Part shown: piece by piece, positions 11,137 to 22,007 of the stretch
Position numbering within the stretch: the stretch's first letter is position 1
How the letters are laid out: each line of letters begins with the position of its first letter
Made by a program: the position numbers and the translations under genes
NCBI RefSeq assembly: GCF_014898055.3
Contig: NW_023604295.1
Span: forward strand, 139,716,676 to 139,780,675
Length of the DNA stretch: 64,000 nucleotides
DNA from: Talpa occidentalis
Taxonomy: Eukaryota > Chordata > Mammalia > Eulipotyphla > Talpidae
Direction: 5' to 3'
Notes under the pieces: model-generated
Told to the model about the DNA's origin: nothing
What the model saw: only the letters and a program-made list of their open reading frames with translations
The model's database searches: none

Positions 11137-13589
11137 GTTATACATTGTTAAGAACTATGAAATTTGGAACAGACACAGCTCATTTGTTTCTTGTTTTCTC
11201 AAGAAACTAAACAAGGTAGAAAACAGCTCTACTGCCCAAAGTTTTAGTTGTCTTTTAGACCACTTTGCTATTTGTTTTATATTTTATAGGTGTTAAAAGA
11301 GAGATATCAAAATAAATTAATTAAAGGCACCTGCAAGGCAATATAAGTTTGGAGTAAAACATTACTATGATTATAATGAGAGACATTTGTAATTACACTG
11401 TGATTAACAACTGCATTTCTATTTTCTTGTCTGGATGTCATAAACAGTCCTTTTTGAAGTTGCATTAATTTAAGCATTGAAAAAGAATACTGATGGCTTC
11501 TCTGAATACCCAACATGTTTTGCTTGAGGATTATGCAAATCAGTTCTTAAAGTCTCATTAAAAGATAATATTTAAGCTGAACACTAAAAATTCCCAGTTA
11601 AAATTCAAATCAGTGAAGCATGGAGTTCATAGGGAGCACCTTACTCTTGCCTGTGTGTTCTGCTCTGCTGTATAAATATTCTATTTGCATCTCGTGTTTT
11701 TTATGTACAACTATCTAGGACACCCTCTCTTCCTTTATTATGATATATGCATATATATTTTAGTATGTATGGCAGAATATTTCCATGCAAATTTGAGGTC
11801 TATTTTGAGAGAAATTATAAAATTTGTAGCATGGGATCTGAATCCTCAATAAAGAAAAATGCACTAGAACTGTGAGTATAAATGTGAGAGATTCTCAATG
11901 TCAGATTTATCAAAATTAGGGAAAATTTAGAGAAGTAATCAAGAAGATCCTTATAAACTTAGCACACTTTATTTCTCCTTCTTACCTTATATAACAAAGA
12001 AAAATGCTGCTAACCAAAATGTGTAAAAGAATGAACAATATTCCTTTAGTATCTTGGCCTCTGATATGCTTTTAGTAACTGGCTTGTCAAATTTTGTTAC
12101 AAATTATACAAAAACTTAATAGTTGTATTGATTAACAATTTAATATACATTTTAGATAATTTAAGAATCCTGGAAATCATTGTGAAGCCTTATTAAGAAA
12201 TGTCCCAATAAGACTACTGGAGTTAAAAGTTTGGCTGTCTGCATAATTGTAAATAAATAAAAGATTTTCTTTCACCCAAAAAAGAAATTCAATTTTACCA
12301 AGTGAGGCATAGGTTATAATTTATAAAGGACTCAGTAGTGCTCCAAAGACAAAACTGAGAAGAAATTTAGGTGATCAAAACAAAAATCCACTCACACTTG
12401 ATTCATGCAGTACTTTTTTCCCACTCATATTTATTTATAGAGAATTGACTTGCTTCATAAATATAAAATTATATTCAGGCAAAAATATCTACATATACAT
12501 AAACAAATATTGTTGGAAATATTGAAGATTGTTTACAGCAATATTTTTGAACTGAGTAGCAGATCAAAGATTTCTGGTCTGAATCTTGTTTTTAAAGCAA
12601 CCTATATTAACTTTGTAATGTAGATAATTGGAAATGTATTGGGGGGGGCATTCAGACAAGCTGGCCGTGTTCCCATTTCATTCCTTTGGAAGGTGCATCT
12701 ACATATCAGGAATGACTTTCCTTCTTTGGAACTTTTCAATAATGAATTCTTCTTTCCAAAAGTACATAAGTGCTATGATATCTTTTAAAGGGATTCTCAT
12801 TAAATTGTACATAGCTGAATTGAAAGGCATGATTACACTAAAAATGCTGACACAATGTTTTTTCATATTACTCTTTAAGTTGGGTGATTTTTTTGGTGAA
12901 TGTTAAATCAAGGACAAGAACTTATTCTTCATCTGCATAGAGATGAAGTTGCTGCATATTTTCATTATTTCATCTTGCACTGTCAGGTATCTGGGAAGAA
13001 AACATTCTAAGGAAATGTTTAATAAAGCCATCATTGTTATTACAGATAGGCTATTTTTAAAATCACTTGTTGTAATAAACATTTCTCTTTGTGCAAGCTC
13101 AAGAAGGTCTAGGTAAATTGAATATGATTGACTAAGTTAATATTTAAAATGTACTTTATAATTCACATTTTAATGTCATAGTTGTAGTTAAGGATGAAGC
13201 TTAGTAAAATATCTCATAGTTAATTTCTTTAGAAAATATTCTCAAATAATTCATATCTATTTTTGCCTAAATATAAGTTTACATTAAATTCCTATTGGTT
13301 CATCAGAATTACTTTCAATTTAAAATTATGTGCTTTCTTTAAAGAACTTAGTTATATATTTAGATTATAGTAGTGTATTAATTAGTCATTTTTTCCAGCC
13401 ATTGCTTATGTCAAGCTTGGGAAATGTCTCTTTAGTAAACACAAATTTTAATGACTTGCTGATTTTACAATATATTTTACAAGTATAAGCATTTAAAACA
13501 GGTAATTATATAACTTATATTTTGTAATGTTTTTTATATTATATGTCTTCTTTCTACTATTAACTTTAATTCCCTCAAAAGGAGATCTT
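11137..13589. other. unique AT-rich DNA
   Basis: About 2.4 kb with no element or gene I can name. A G9 run lies near 12641-12648, and a 92-codon frame at 12628-12906 has no recognisable family features. Confidence 0.4.
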
Positions 13590-13850
13590 GGGCCTCCCTG
13601 GTGGCACAAGGGGTTAAGTCTCAGCACTATGAAGCTATCATTAGCCACTGCAGCATGAGTTCAATCCCTGGCCAGAGAGCTCACCCACATGGTGCAGCAG
13701 ACTTCTCCTGCAGTGTGTTCACTGCTTCTCTCAGCAGTAGATTTCAGTAGATTCGCCTGTTCTGCTCCCCACTCTGTCTCTGGTGAATTCTCTCACCCCC
13801 TGCACCTCTGGCCTATACCCCCATTCTTGTATGCATTAAAAAAAATAAAT
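13590..13850 (+). mobile_element. SINE (Rhin-1-like), plus strand
   Basis: Starts GGGCCTCCCTGGTGGCACAAG and continues GGTTAAGTCTCAGCACTATGAAG (the GGTTAAG sub-type). Box B is GAGTTCAATCCC, and it ends in CTTGTATGCATTAAAAAAAATAAAT. The TSD was not resolved. Confidence 0.9.
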
Positions 13851-13919
13851 GGGGTCAATGCCTTTTTTATTTTTATTTTTGACTGTGAAACAATAGAATT
13901 TTTAAAATTGTTTTAATTC

Positions 13920-14232
13920 ACATTTTTATTGAGATAACTTTGGTTTCCAACACTGTATATATTTTAGGGTCATAAGTTCTCATCTCTTCAAATACATGTT
14001 ACCACACCATTCCCATCACCAGAACCCCAAAAAACCTTCACCTAATCAATTAGTGATCCATCAAATCCCCATTTTGCTCCACAAACCACCCTCCCCATCA
14101 AGCAGGCTCAAATCTGCAGTCAGATTTCTAGGGTTTGCTTGGTTTAGTTTTGTCTGTTCCTTTGTTTTGTTTCTTTGTTTTCCCCATGTGAGTGAAATCA
14201 GCCAGTATTTTCTTTCTATTTTTTGAAATAAG
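13920..14232 (-). mobile_element. L1 3'UTR and extreme ORF2 end, minus strand
   Basis: TTTTATTGAGATAACTTTGGTTTCCAACACTGTA followed by CCCATCACC and a C-rich tract, then 'ccccatgtgagtgaaatcagccagtatttt', which is the antisense of the L1 3' end (compare 47085-47115). The piece is 5' truncated to about 300 bp. Confidence 0.75.
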
Positions 14233-14870
14233 TTATGTCATTTACAGTCATGTGCCTTGAAAATATACTCACTGCATGTATAATAAATAGATGAGGGGAT
14301 AAATGCATGAAAATCCTGAAGGTATTTGATAACATACTTCCAAATAGCTGCATTGAGGTTTAGCAATGACCTTTGAATGTGGGAAGCAGAAAAAAAAAAA
14401 AAAAACTGTATTGACTCAACTAATTCACCCAATGCATACATCTGGATGATAAAGAAATGGAGATGTCAGAAAAGTTTGCACACAACCACCCCCTGGTCCT
14501 GGGATAACTACCCTGTGGGGAACTCAATGGGCTAGGAAGGAGCTACATGATTTGGGAAGCTCCTCAAATGATGATTGTGACAAACTTACCTCTAAACAAG
14601 TAACTTTCCCAAAGGAAATCCGAACTAAAACTTAATTGTCCAGGAAGGACTTCTAATTCTGTGGAACAGTACTAGAGAATTTCTGTTCTTTTTTTATGAT
14701 TAACTTCTATTATTGAACAGTTTTCCAGTTTCATACAAGTGTATATTCAGAGCAAATTTATAAATATCAGTTACTTGTCTATTACCTAGACAAGTAGGTA
14801 ATACTTTTTTTTTTTTTTTGGTTATAAAGGATGCTCCCATAATATTTGTCACATTAAAGTAAAAAATAGT
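14233..14870. other. unique DNA, nothing identified
   Basis: No repeat family recognised. Poly-A/T runs at 14390-14405 and 14806-14819 may be tails of decayed retroposons. Confidence 0.4.
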
Positions 14871-15109
14871 GGTATGTGTCTAGGACTGAAATTGGTACAC
14901 CCTAAGATCCACACATTCAGTTGTAAGGCCACGTGACATTGAAAGTACCTTCTTCTGTGGAGAGTATTGTGACGCTGAGGGTAACCCTGCCTGGAATTTG
15001 CTGTGGCTAATGCTCTCTGTAGTTGTCTATAATTCCAGCTAAGGTGTAAATGTGATGTCCATGTGGTTGCATAGTTTAGTTTGACTTCTTGATACCTGCC
15101 ATAAGGAAA

Positions 15110-15520
15110 ACATACCTTGAATAACAGAAGTGGGATGAACTCGACCCACCTTCAGCCTTATCTAAGCATAGCTGAATTTAATCAGTGTCATCAGACTCTA
15201 GAGGAACTCCCAGACCAGCATACTTATCAACATGAAATAAATGCTTTGAAAAATTTAATTTTACTTTTATCCAAAAGAGAAACAGATTAATGGTGACTGG
15301 TACTGGATTTGGGGTACTGCTGTTTTATCACAAAATATGTGCCATTGACTTTAAACTGGGCAGTGAGACATGAGGAAACCCTTATAAAATAATGTAAAAA
15401 TAGTAAGAAATAAAACGTGGTATAGCTTATCCCCAAGGCAACGTAGAACTGACAACATGTACTGCACCATCAGGCAAGAAAGTTTTGAGAAAAACTATTA
15501 GAAGCAGGAGCTGTCCATTT
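15110..15520 (+). mobile_element. MaLR/ERVL-type LTR end plus internal-region fragment
   Basis: 'acatgaaataaatgcttt' near 15231 resembles the polyadenylation part of MLT/MST LTRs. It is followed at 15290-15350 by TGGTGACTGGTACTGGATTTGGGGTACTGCTG and 'aatatgtgccattgactttaaactgggcagtgagacatgaggaa', which resembles the Leu-tRNA primer site and first internal bases of MaLR elements. The copy is old, heavily diverged and non-coding. Limits are approximate; the family call is from memory. Confidence 0.4.
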
Positions 15521-15671
15521 AGTATTTATACTAATTAATTCAATAGAAAAAGAAATGGACACAGAACTGACTGGAATACTAAAAATTTTGTGAGTAGAGA
15601 CATTGAAGGAATTAAAGAATATTCTGAGATAGAAAGGAGCTAATTTTCACGAAGTCCAAACATGCACATTT

Positions 15672-15954
15672 CGGGCCTCCCTGGTGGTGCAGGCAGTTGA
15701 GCGCCGCACTGTGAAGCTGTCCGCAGCCTCTGCAGCGTGGGTTCGATCCTGGCTGGCCAGCGAGAATCCCACATGGCACAGCAGACCTCTCCTGTCTTGC
15801 CTGCTGCTCCCCTCAGCAGTGTATTTCATCAGTCTACCTTTTCTGTTCCCTGCTCTGTCTCTGGTGCATTCTCTCACCCTCCCGCGCATCTGGCCTTTAC
15901 CCAGTTCTTGTATAAAAATAAATAAATCTAAAAAAAAAAAAGAAAACAACAAAA
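15672..15954 (+). mobile_element. SINE (Rhin-1-like), plus strand, full length
   Basis: CGGGCCTCCCTGGTGGTGCAG, GTTGAGCGCCGC, box B GGTTCGATCC, a tail with AAATAAATAAATCT and an A run. TSD ATGCACATTT at 15662-15671 and 15955-15964 (the preceding AAAc/AAAa is also similar). Overlapping 107- and 120-codon frames on opposite strands here are SINE artefacts. Confidence 0.93.
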
Positions 15955-15964
15955 ATGCACATTT

Positions 15965-16979
15965 AGTCACAAACTCAGGGAATAGTCCAAATCCAAATCT
16001 CTGCCCTCACATTAGACTTATGACAGAAATCCCATCAAGCTCATGATCATTACAACTCACAGATACACTTCCAATTGAAATGGGTCCTACAGACTCTAGA
16101 AATTGTACCATAAAGCCTTTAATGCAATCATTTTTTACTAAATCTAGAGAAAGAAAGGATAATAGTGTGTATCAATTTGGGTGCATAGAATGAAATGGAA
16201 AGAATAAGTTGCCTCAAATATTTTTTGTTGAAGTAACATTGCGTTCTAAGATGATATGTTTCAGATGTGTATCATTATAAATCAACATCTGTATATACCA
16301 CTTAAAATTGAACACAGAAAGTCCAGTTTTACCAGTATTAAGTTGTATTGGCCTAAGCTCTAAGGTGCTGCATTAGAAGACACTGAGACTATTGAAGATA
16401 TTGGATGACTCTTGTTTCTTCATGATGTAGATTTAGAGACTGCCTTAGGTTGAAGGAGCACAAACTCCCTGCACTCTCCTCAGGTGGCAAAGGGGAGCAA
16501 TGTACAACAAAGAGAACCCAAAAGAGAGAGAAAGAGCCAAGGGAATTAATACACTTGAGAAATACATTTAAGAAGTGCAACTCAGATACCACCAAGGACA
16601 GAGAGAACTCATAAAATTTGGTCTTAATATAAGATGACATCACAAATTTAACACAGGGAGATTTTAGAATTATCATGAAATAATGGCTTCCTCTTTTTTT
16701 GAATTTTGATTGGAAGTAATTAATGTAGTTATCCTGACATTTTTACACTATTGTGTGTTGTGTTTGGGGAGAAAACGTATGGTTGGTGTTTGGTTTCATG
16801 TCTGGATCAAGAAGATTCACTTCTGCATCTGATTAAGAATACTGAGATTTCATGAAGATGAGATGCATTGCAATGCAACAAAAAATGGGTAGTCATTTAA
16901 ATAGTATGAAAAGTAACAAGAGTATGTTATAAATACTCGTAAGAAGAGGTTTCTGCATCCTGACATAAAAGCAGTCTGC
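15965..16979. other. unique DNA, nothing identified
   Basis: No family recognised. A 95-codon minus-strand frame at 16389-16676 shows no domain. Confidence 0.4.
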
Positions 16980-18060
16980 AATTGTGAGAGCACAGAATTC
17001 ACTATGGTTAAATGGCATAAAACAAAAAAGAAATGTAAGGAGATGCAGACAGAGAAGAAGTGGGCAATAATTATGAAGTCACAGGCAAGTTCTTACTAGA
17101 ATTTTAGATTCCATCTGAAGAGAGATGGAAAAACAGGAGTTTTAAATAGTAATATGATGTGACATAGAATTTTAAGATTTCTTTATCTACATTGTCCTTA
17201 TGTGCTTTAGTGGGCAATAATCCAGACAAGAAATGAAGGAAATGGATCAAGATCTTCATAGTTTATTATGTGAAGGGCTTAGATTTGGATTTTATTTTCA
17301 AGGTTAAGCTTTCATAATTTGCTCATGGATTTTATTTGGTGTGTGAGAGAAAAACAAGAGTCTAGGATAGTAGCAAATTTTTGGACAAGTGTGAAGTGTA
17401 GAACTTCCAATAATCAAGGTAAAGATGAATGATTGAAGGAGGAGTCTTAATTTGTGTGTGTGTGTGTGTGTATTTGTAGACAGGAGTGGTATTCTGGATT
17501 TTGGTTTTATGCACAGCCAGAGTGAGTTGATGGTAGTCATGCAAAATATTGAGGATATTATTTAGAATATGAGTTGAAATCTAGGGAAATATCTAAAATG
17601 AATATATCTATGTTTGTGAGCTATGTGTCTTTAGCTGCTATTTGAAATTTAAGCCCGCAAATAATTATCAGTGAATAAAGAATTGATGCAGTGGAAGCAC
17701 TGAACCCATGGGGGGCATTTCAAGGCCAAATGAGAGATAAAAAGAAAAATGCAAAGCAGTTTAAAATCAGGCACAGTGCTATAGGAGTAAAATAAATATA
17801 TTAAGGTGCAATAGACACTAATTGAAAATTATGTTGTAAAGGCAAAGAGGCATTCAAGTGAAGCAAATATTCTTGGCATGTCAAATAAGATGAGTGACGA
17901 GAAACTGCTGGATTTAGTAAAAAAAAGTGATTTTTCACTGACTTCCAAATTTATAAATTTTGGCAAAAATCAGTTTCATTGGAGAAAGAAAGAGAAGAAA
18001 ACATGATTGGGCTTTCAGTTTTGTCAACAAAGGGTAAACAATAAAATTATATCTGTGAAA
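16980..18060 (-). mobile_element. L2 LINE fragment, minus strand, about 1.1 kb
   Basis: Read on plus, this follows antisense L2 in order: 'gggcaataattatgaagtcacaggcaag' (about 17066), a GTGACAT landmark at 17158, 'gcaataatccagacaag' at 17213, 'gtgtgagagaaaaacaagagtc' at 17340, then 'gtcaaataagatgagtgacgagaa' at 17879 and 'cagtttcattggagaaag' near 17970. These words recur in the same order in antisense L2 copies as I know them. Coding potential is gone. The family name is from memory of the consensus. Confidence 0.6.
17453..17471. repeat. (TG)n microsatellite inside the L2 fragment
   Basis: About nine TG units. Confidence 0.85.
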
Positions 18061-18239
18061 AAGACCTTAATATAGTAATTTCCCATGAAATGTAATCTAG
18101 TTAAGAAATAAAGATAAGAAGGTTAGAGAAATGTTGAAATGATAAACAGAGTTTGGATTTTGTTAAGGTTAAAGTTGTTTATTTAACCAGTTTCCTGTGT
18201 TTGGGTGTTTCAGAAAGAATAATTCTTATTTTATTAAAA

Positions 18240-18545
18240 AATAATACTTTAATTTGCCATTACATTGCATGAACAATGTAGTGAATGAATATTTTTAAAT
18301 TATTGCAGGTGTGTTTTCTGGGAACTCCTAGAGTGGGACAATTGGGTCAAGGGGGAACATATCTGTGGTTTTGTTAGATATGGCCACATTCCTCTCCATA
18401 TGGGTAGAGCCACATTTTATTCCCACCAGCAATCTATGACTGCACTTTTCTGCAGTCTCACCAAAAGTGTCTGTCATTAAGATATTGAATTTTTGCCAAT
18501 GTGATGCATGAGAAATGCTACCTCATTTTAGTTTCCATTTGTTTC
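18240..18545 (-). mobile_element. degraded L1 3' fragment, minus strand
   Basis: Antisense L1 words in order: 'agtgggacaattgggtca', 'ccacattcctctccatatggg', 'attcccaccagcaatctatgac', 'tgccaatgtgatgcatgagaaatgctacctcattttag'. The same order is seen at 47380-47590 in the young L1. Confidence 0.7.
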
Positions 18546-18840
18546 TGGAAATATGAGATAATGGTAGAGTAATGTAGATGGTGATAATCAAAAAGTAGTA
18601 TATTTAAGCATATGTGCTATTAAATGGGATCCTGGAAGAAGCAAAAACAGTATGCAAAAACTAAAGAAATATAAATATTGCATGTATTTTACTTAATAAT
18701 TATGTGACACTAAAATTTGTTAATTATAGCAAATATACCAAACTAGTGTAAGGTGTTCATAATATCAGAACTGTGTTTAAGGCATATGGGAACTCTATGC
18801 TATATTTAAATTCTTCTGTAAACCTAAAATATTTAAAATA

Positions 18841-18990
18841 TTTTTTTAAGATTTATTTATACAAGAATTGGGGTATAGGCCAAATGCACAGGAGGGTGAG
18901 AGGACTCACCAGAGACAGAGAGGGGAACAGAACAGGCAGACGGACGAAATATACTGCTGAGGGGAGCAGGGGGCGAGACAGGAGAGGCGC
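18841..18990 (-). mobile_element. 5'-truncated SINE (Rhin-1-like), minus strand
   Basis: Only the 3' 150 bp of the SINE is present (tail through GGGGAGCAGGGGGCGAGACAGGAGAGG). The tRNA-like head is missing. The flanks show a TAAAATATTTaAA / TTAAAATATTTTAAA near-repeat at 18823-18840 and 18999-19013, so truncation probably occurred at insertion, as for LINE-mobilised transcripts. Confidence 0.8.
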
Positions 18991-19079
18991 CAAACAGTTA
19001 AAATATTTTAAAGACTATTTATTAGGCCAGTGTGCCCACTTTAATCACTTTTTTATATCACAATACCAGTAGTACTGGC

Positions 19080-20200
19080 TACAACAGCTGGGCAAGAAAA
19101 AAATATTAAAATCATTCAAATTATAAAGGAGGAACAATCGTCTGTTCTCAGATTTTATGATCAGGGTTATGTAGAAAATCCAGGCATCATTGGATGTCAT
19201 AGGAAAAAATGTTAGAATTAGGAAATTAATTCAGCATATTAACTGAAAACATAAAACAAAGGTTCACAACATTTTATATCATCAGTATCAATAATATTTT
19301 AATATAACATCAGTGGCAAGCCCAGCAGAAGATACAACAAATTTAACTTCTTAATTGTTTTAATTTTATATCAAATGACACTGCCAACAGAGTAATAAGA
19401 CAATCCACAGAATGGAAGAAATATTGGTAAATCATATATCTGGCAACCATTAATATGCAGAATATATAGAATGCCTATAATTTAAAATATGATAACAAAC
19501 ATCACAATTCAAAAAAGGGATTTGAATAGACTTTTCTCAAGTGAAGATATGCAAATGGCCAATAAGCATATGAAAATATGTTCAACATCACTAACCATTA
19601 GGGAAATGCAAATAAAATTAAGAAATTTCACTAGCAAGGATATTAGGATGACTACAGTCAATAAAGCAGATAATTGTTGGGGAAGATGTGAAAATATTAG
19701 AATCCTTGTGCACGGATGTCAAGAAGGTGAACTGGTCTATCTGCTATAGCAGACAGTGTGGCAGTTCCTCAAAAATTTAAAATTAAAATTGCAACCTGAC
19801 CCAGTATTTCCACTTCTGGTTTCATATCTAAGAGAATTGAAAGTAAGATTTTCAAAAATATATTTGTATGCCTGTGTTTATTGGCAGTATTATTCACAGT
19901 AACTGAAACACAGGAGTAGCCCAAGTGTCCATCAGTGGAAATGCAAAATGTGGTATCTGCATGCAAACGATCATCACTCAGCCTGAAAACAGAAAGGAAT
20001 TCTAATCTATGCTACACAAGGATGTGCCTTGAAGATGTCTTGCTAAGGGAAATGAGGCTAGATTGTCACAAAAATACAAATACTCACAGGTCTGATTTTA
20101 GGAGACACTCCTTATATAGATATAGAGAAGTTAAGGTAGGATACAAATCACAACCATAGTACAACTGCAGATAGATTGTTTGATTTGCTTGTGGGAAGAA
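19080..20200 (+). mobile_element. degraded L1 ORF2/3'UTR fragment, plus strand
   Basis: Sense L1. The frame at 19489-19749 still reads LFSSEDMQMANKHMKICSTS...IREMQIK, matching the [19 protein letters not shown]...IREMQIK segment of the L1 at 47078-49300. It is followed by the 'gggaagatgtgaaaatattagaatcc' and 'cagtattattcacagtaactgaaacacagg' segments, then a diverged 3'UTR. The CCHC-like cysteine cluster is partly lost. An internal deletion upstream of 19440 is likely. Confidence 0.75.
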
Positions 20201-20695
20201 GAGGCAGTACCTCTCATTTGCTTTAACCTTTTCATTCGAACAGGCAATGAAGGAGCCCTTCAGAACGGGAAGAAAAGTTTACGGAAAGGAAAACAGGTAA
20301 GTGTCGTAAGAGTGAGTGATGAAAAAAAGGTATGAAGGGACCGCGAAAGGAATTCTCTGCAGGGTTGAGCCCTTTTGAAATTTGTATTCATTAACATAAA
20401 ATGAGACAAGTCAGCATCTTCACATGATATTTTAAAAAATTCTGGCAACATATTGCTGTTTGCATAAATTTGCAGATTAGGCAGATATTATTCCACAGGG
20501 CTGCAATTTTGTTTGCAGGGATTGTGGGGGAAGAGAGGTACAAGAAGTTTAACGGTGTTTGCAAACATGTTATCACAATATTGGTAAACATAATTTAGGC
20601 TGTATCAAGGAGTGAAGTAAAAGTATGAAGGAGTTGAGTGCTGTTGGCAATGCTTAGAAATTAGTGTCAAAGGATTAGAGATTTTAATGGGGTTT
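20201..20695. other. unique DNA containing an exon-like segment
   Basis: Non-repeat sequence between an L1 tail and a SINE; see the separate 20244-20296 entry. Otherwise nothing recognised. Confidence 0.35.
20244..20296 (+). other. possible 53-bp exon (unproven)
   Basis: A pyrimidine-biased stretch ends in TTCATTCGAACAG, then comes a purine-rich 53-bp segment, then CAG|GTAAGT, an ideal 5' splice site. Two of the three plus frames are open across it (one reads NEGALQNGKK..., the other MKEPFRTGRK...). Its length is not a multiple of three. I do not recognise either peptide, and splice-like sites of this quality also occur by chance in 64 kb. Confidence 0.15.
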
Positions 20696-20712
20696 AAGAG
20701 TTTTTGGAATTA

Positions 20713-20986
20713 GGGAGCCTCCCTGGTGGCGCAAGGGGTTAAGCACTGCGCTATGAAGCAATTGCAGCCTCTGCAGCACAAGTTCGATCCCCGGCTGGCT
20801 AAGGAGCAACCCACGTGGCACAGCAGACCTCTCCTGACTCGCCCGCTGCTCCCCTCTGCAGTGTATTTCAGTCTGCCTGTTGTGTTCTCCACTCTCTCTC
20901 TGGTGAATCCTCTTACCCACCCCCTCCACAATCTCTTGTCTGTACCCCAGCTCTTGTATGCACAAATAAATAAATCTTTTTTAAAA
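20713..20986 (+). mobile_element. SINE (Rhin-1-like), plus strand, full length
   Basis: GGTGGCGCAAGGGGTTAAGCACTGCG and an intact box B (AGTTCGATCCC at 20780-20790), with a (AAATA)n tail and a T-rich end. TSD AAGAgTTTTTGGAATTA at 20696-20712 and AAGAaTTTTTGGAATTA at 20987-21003 (16 of 17). Confidence 0.95.
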
Positions 20987-21003
20987 AAGAATTTTTGGAA
21001 TTA

Positions 21004-21448
21004 TAAAGAAAGAAACTGCTGGTCATAAAGTAGTATATTTATGGACAAGATTCCAGAGGTGTTACAGAAATTGATGATGATAGGGGCATGACTACGGAAT
21101 GAGATGGTTGGGGTATGGAGACATGGAAAAAATTAAATGGTTCTAAATGCCCTCAATGTCTCAGAAATCCTGGGTTATCTGCCTGGGTGTGGTCATGAGA
21201 ATGACCATGGGAGGTGTGTGGAAGACTAACCTAAATCATAAAATTCATGTTAATCAGGGGCTATAGCTGGCAAAGATCAGAAGATGATACTCAGTGAAAG
21301 CGAGTAGCTGGTAGCATCTAAATTAACTAAATTTGAGGTTTTCAGCAAACTAACTCAAAACTAGGAAGACAGTAACAAAACTTGCATGGATTTTCCATGG
21401 TGAATATTAAAGTTGAGAAGGAAAATCTCTTCCATTTTCCTGATGGAT
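21004..21448. other. unique DNA, nothing identified
   Basis: No family recognised. Confidence 0.4.
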
Positions 21449-21508
21449 GGAACTCAGGCCATAGTGGTGACAGTGCTGAGGCTTCACCCCTAGGCCGCCA
21501 GGGAGCCC
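21449..21508 (-). mobile_element. SINE head-only fragment, minus strand
   Basis: GTGGTGACAGTGCTGAGGCTTCACCCCTAGGCCGCCAGGGAGCCC is the reverse complement of the first roughly 55 bp of the SINE. The body and A tail are absent, so it is a deletion remnant rather than a clean insertion. Confidence 0.75.
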
Positions 21509-21730
21509 CTCTTGAACTCTTTCAACAGAAAACACAACTTAATCTTCATACTTGCATTACACTGTCTGCCATGGCACCTCTGAAACTGGATGCTCCTTTT
21601 CCCCAGACCCTACAACTCCTGTCTCAGCTAAGCTACATAAGATGTCATCCAAAGCCACACACAAATAAATTGGCTGTGCTGGCTCTATCCCATGTACACA
21701 GGAGGTATACATGTTGCTATTTAATTTCTT

Positions 21731-21990
21731 TTTTAAAAACTTATTTATTCATACAAGAACAGGGGTACAGGACAGAGGCGTGGGGGGTAAGAGAATTCAC
21801 CAGAGACAGAGTGGGGAGCAGAACAGGCAGATCTACTGAAATCCACTGCTGAGGGGAGCAGCGGGTGCGACAGGAGAGGTCTGCTGCGCCATATGGGTCA
21901 CCTCCCTGGCCGGAGATCGAACTCATGCTGCAGAGGCTGAGGACAGCTTCATAGTGCTGTGCTTAATCCCTTGAGCTGCTAGAGAGGTGC
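21731..21990 (-). mobile_element. SINE (Rhin-1-like), minus strand
   Basis: Complete reverse-complement copy with an intact box B (GGAGATCGAACTC on plus). TSD TATTTAATTTCTT (21718-21730) and TATTaAATTTCTT (21995-22007), one mismatch. Confidence 0.9.
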
Positions 21991-22007
21991 CTGTTATTAA
22001 ATTTCTT

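Noticed and set aside
12641..12649. G-run as a G-quadruplex
   Set aside because: A single G run with no further runs nearby.
15647..16046. 107- and 120-codon overlapping frames
   Set aside because: Both lie largely in a SINE, in opposite orientations; the same peptide pattern recurs in other SINE copies (20684-21028, 36472-36728, 43713-44048).
20713..20800. tRNA gene, because of box A/box B-like sequence
   Set aside because: It is the tRNA-derived head of a SINE followed by the SINE body and tail, with TSDs; no cloverleaf with a proper acceptor stem was seen.
21382..21852. 156-codon plus-strand frame
   Set aside because: It runs through a SINE head fragment and into a full SINE; its C-terminal third is SINE-derived and the rest has no recognisable family.
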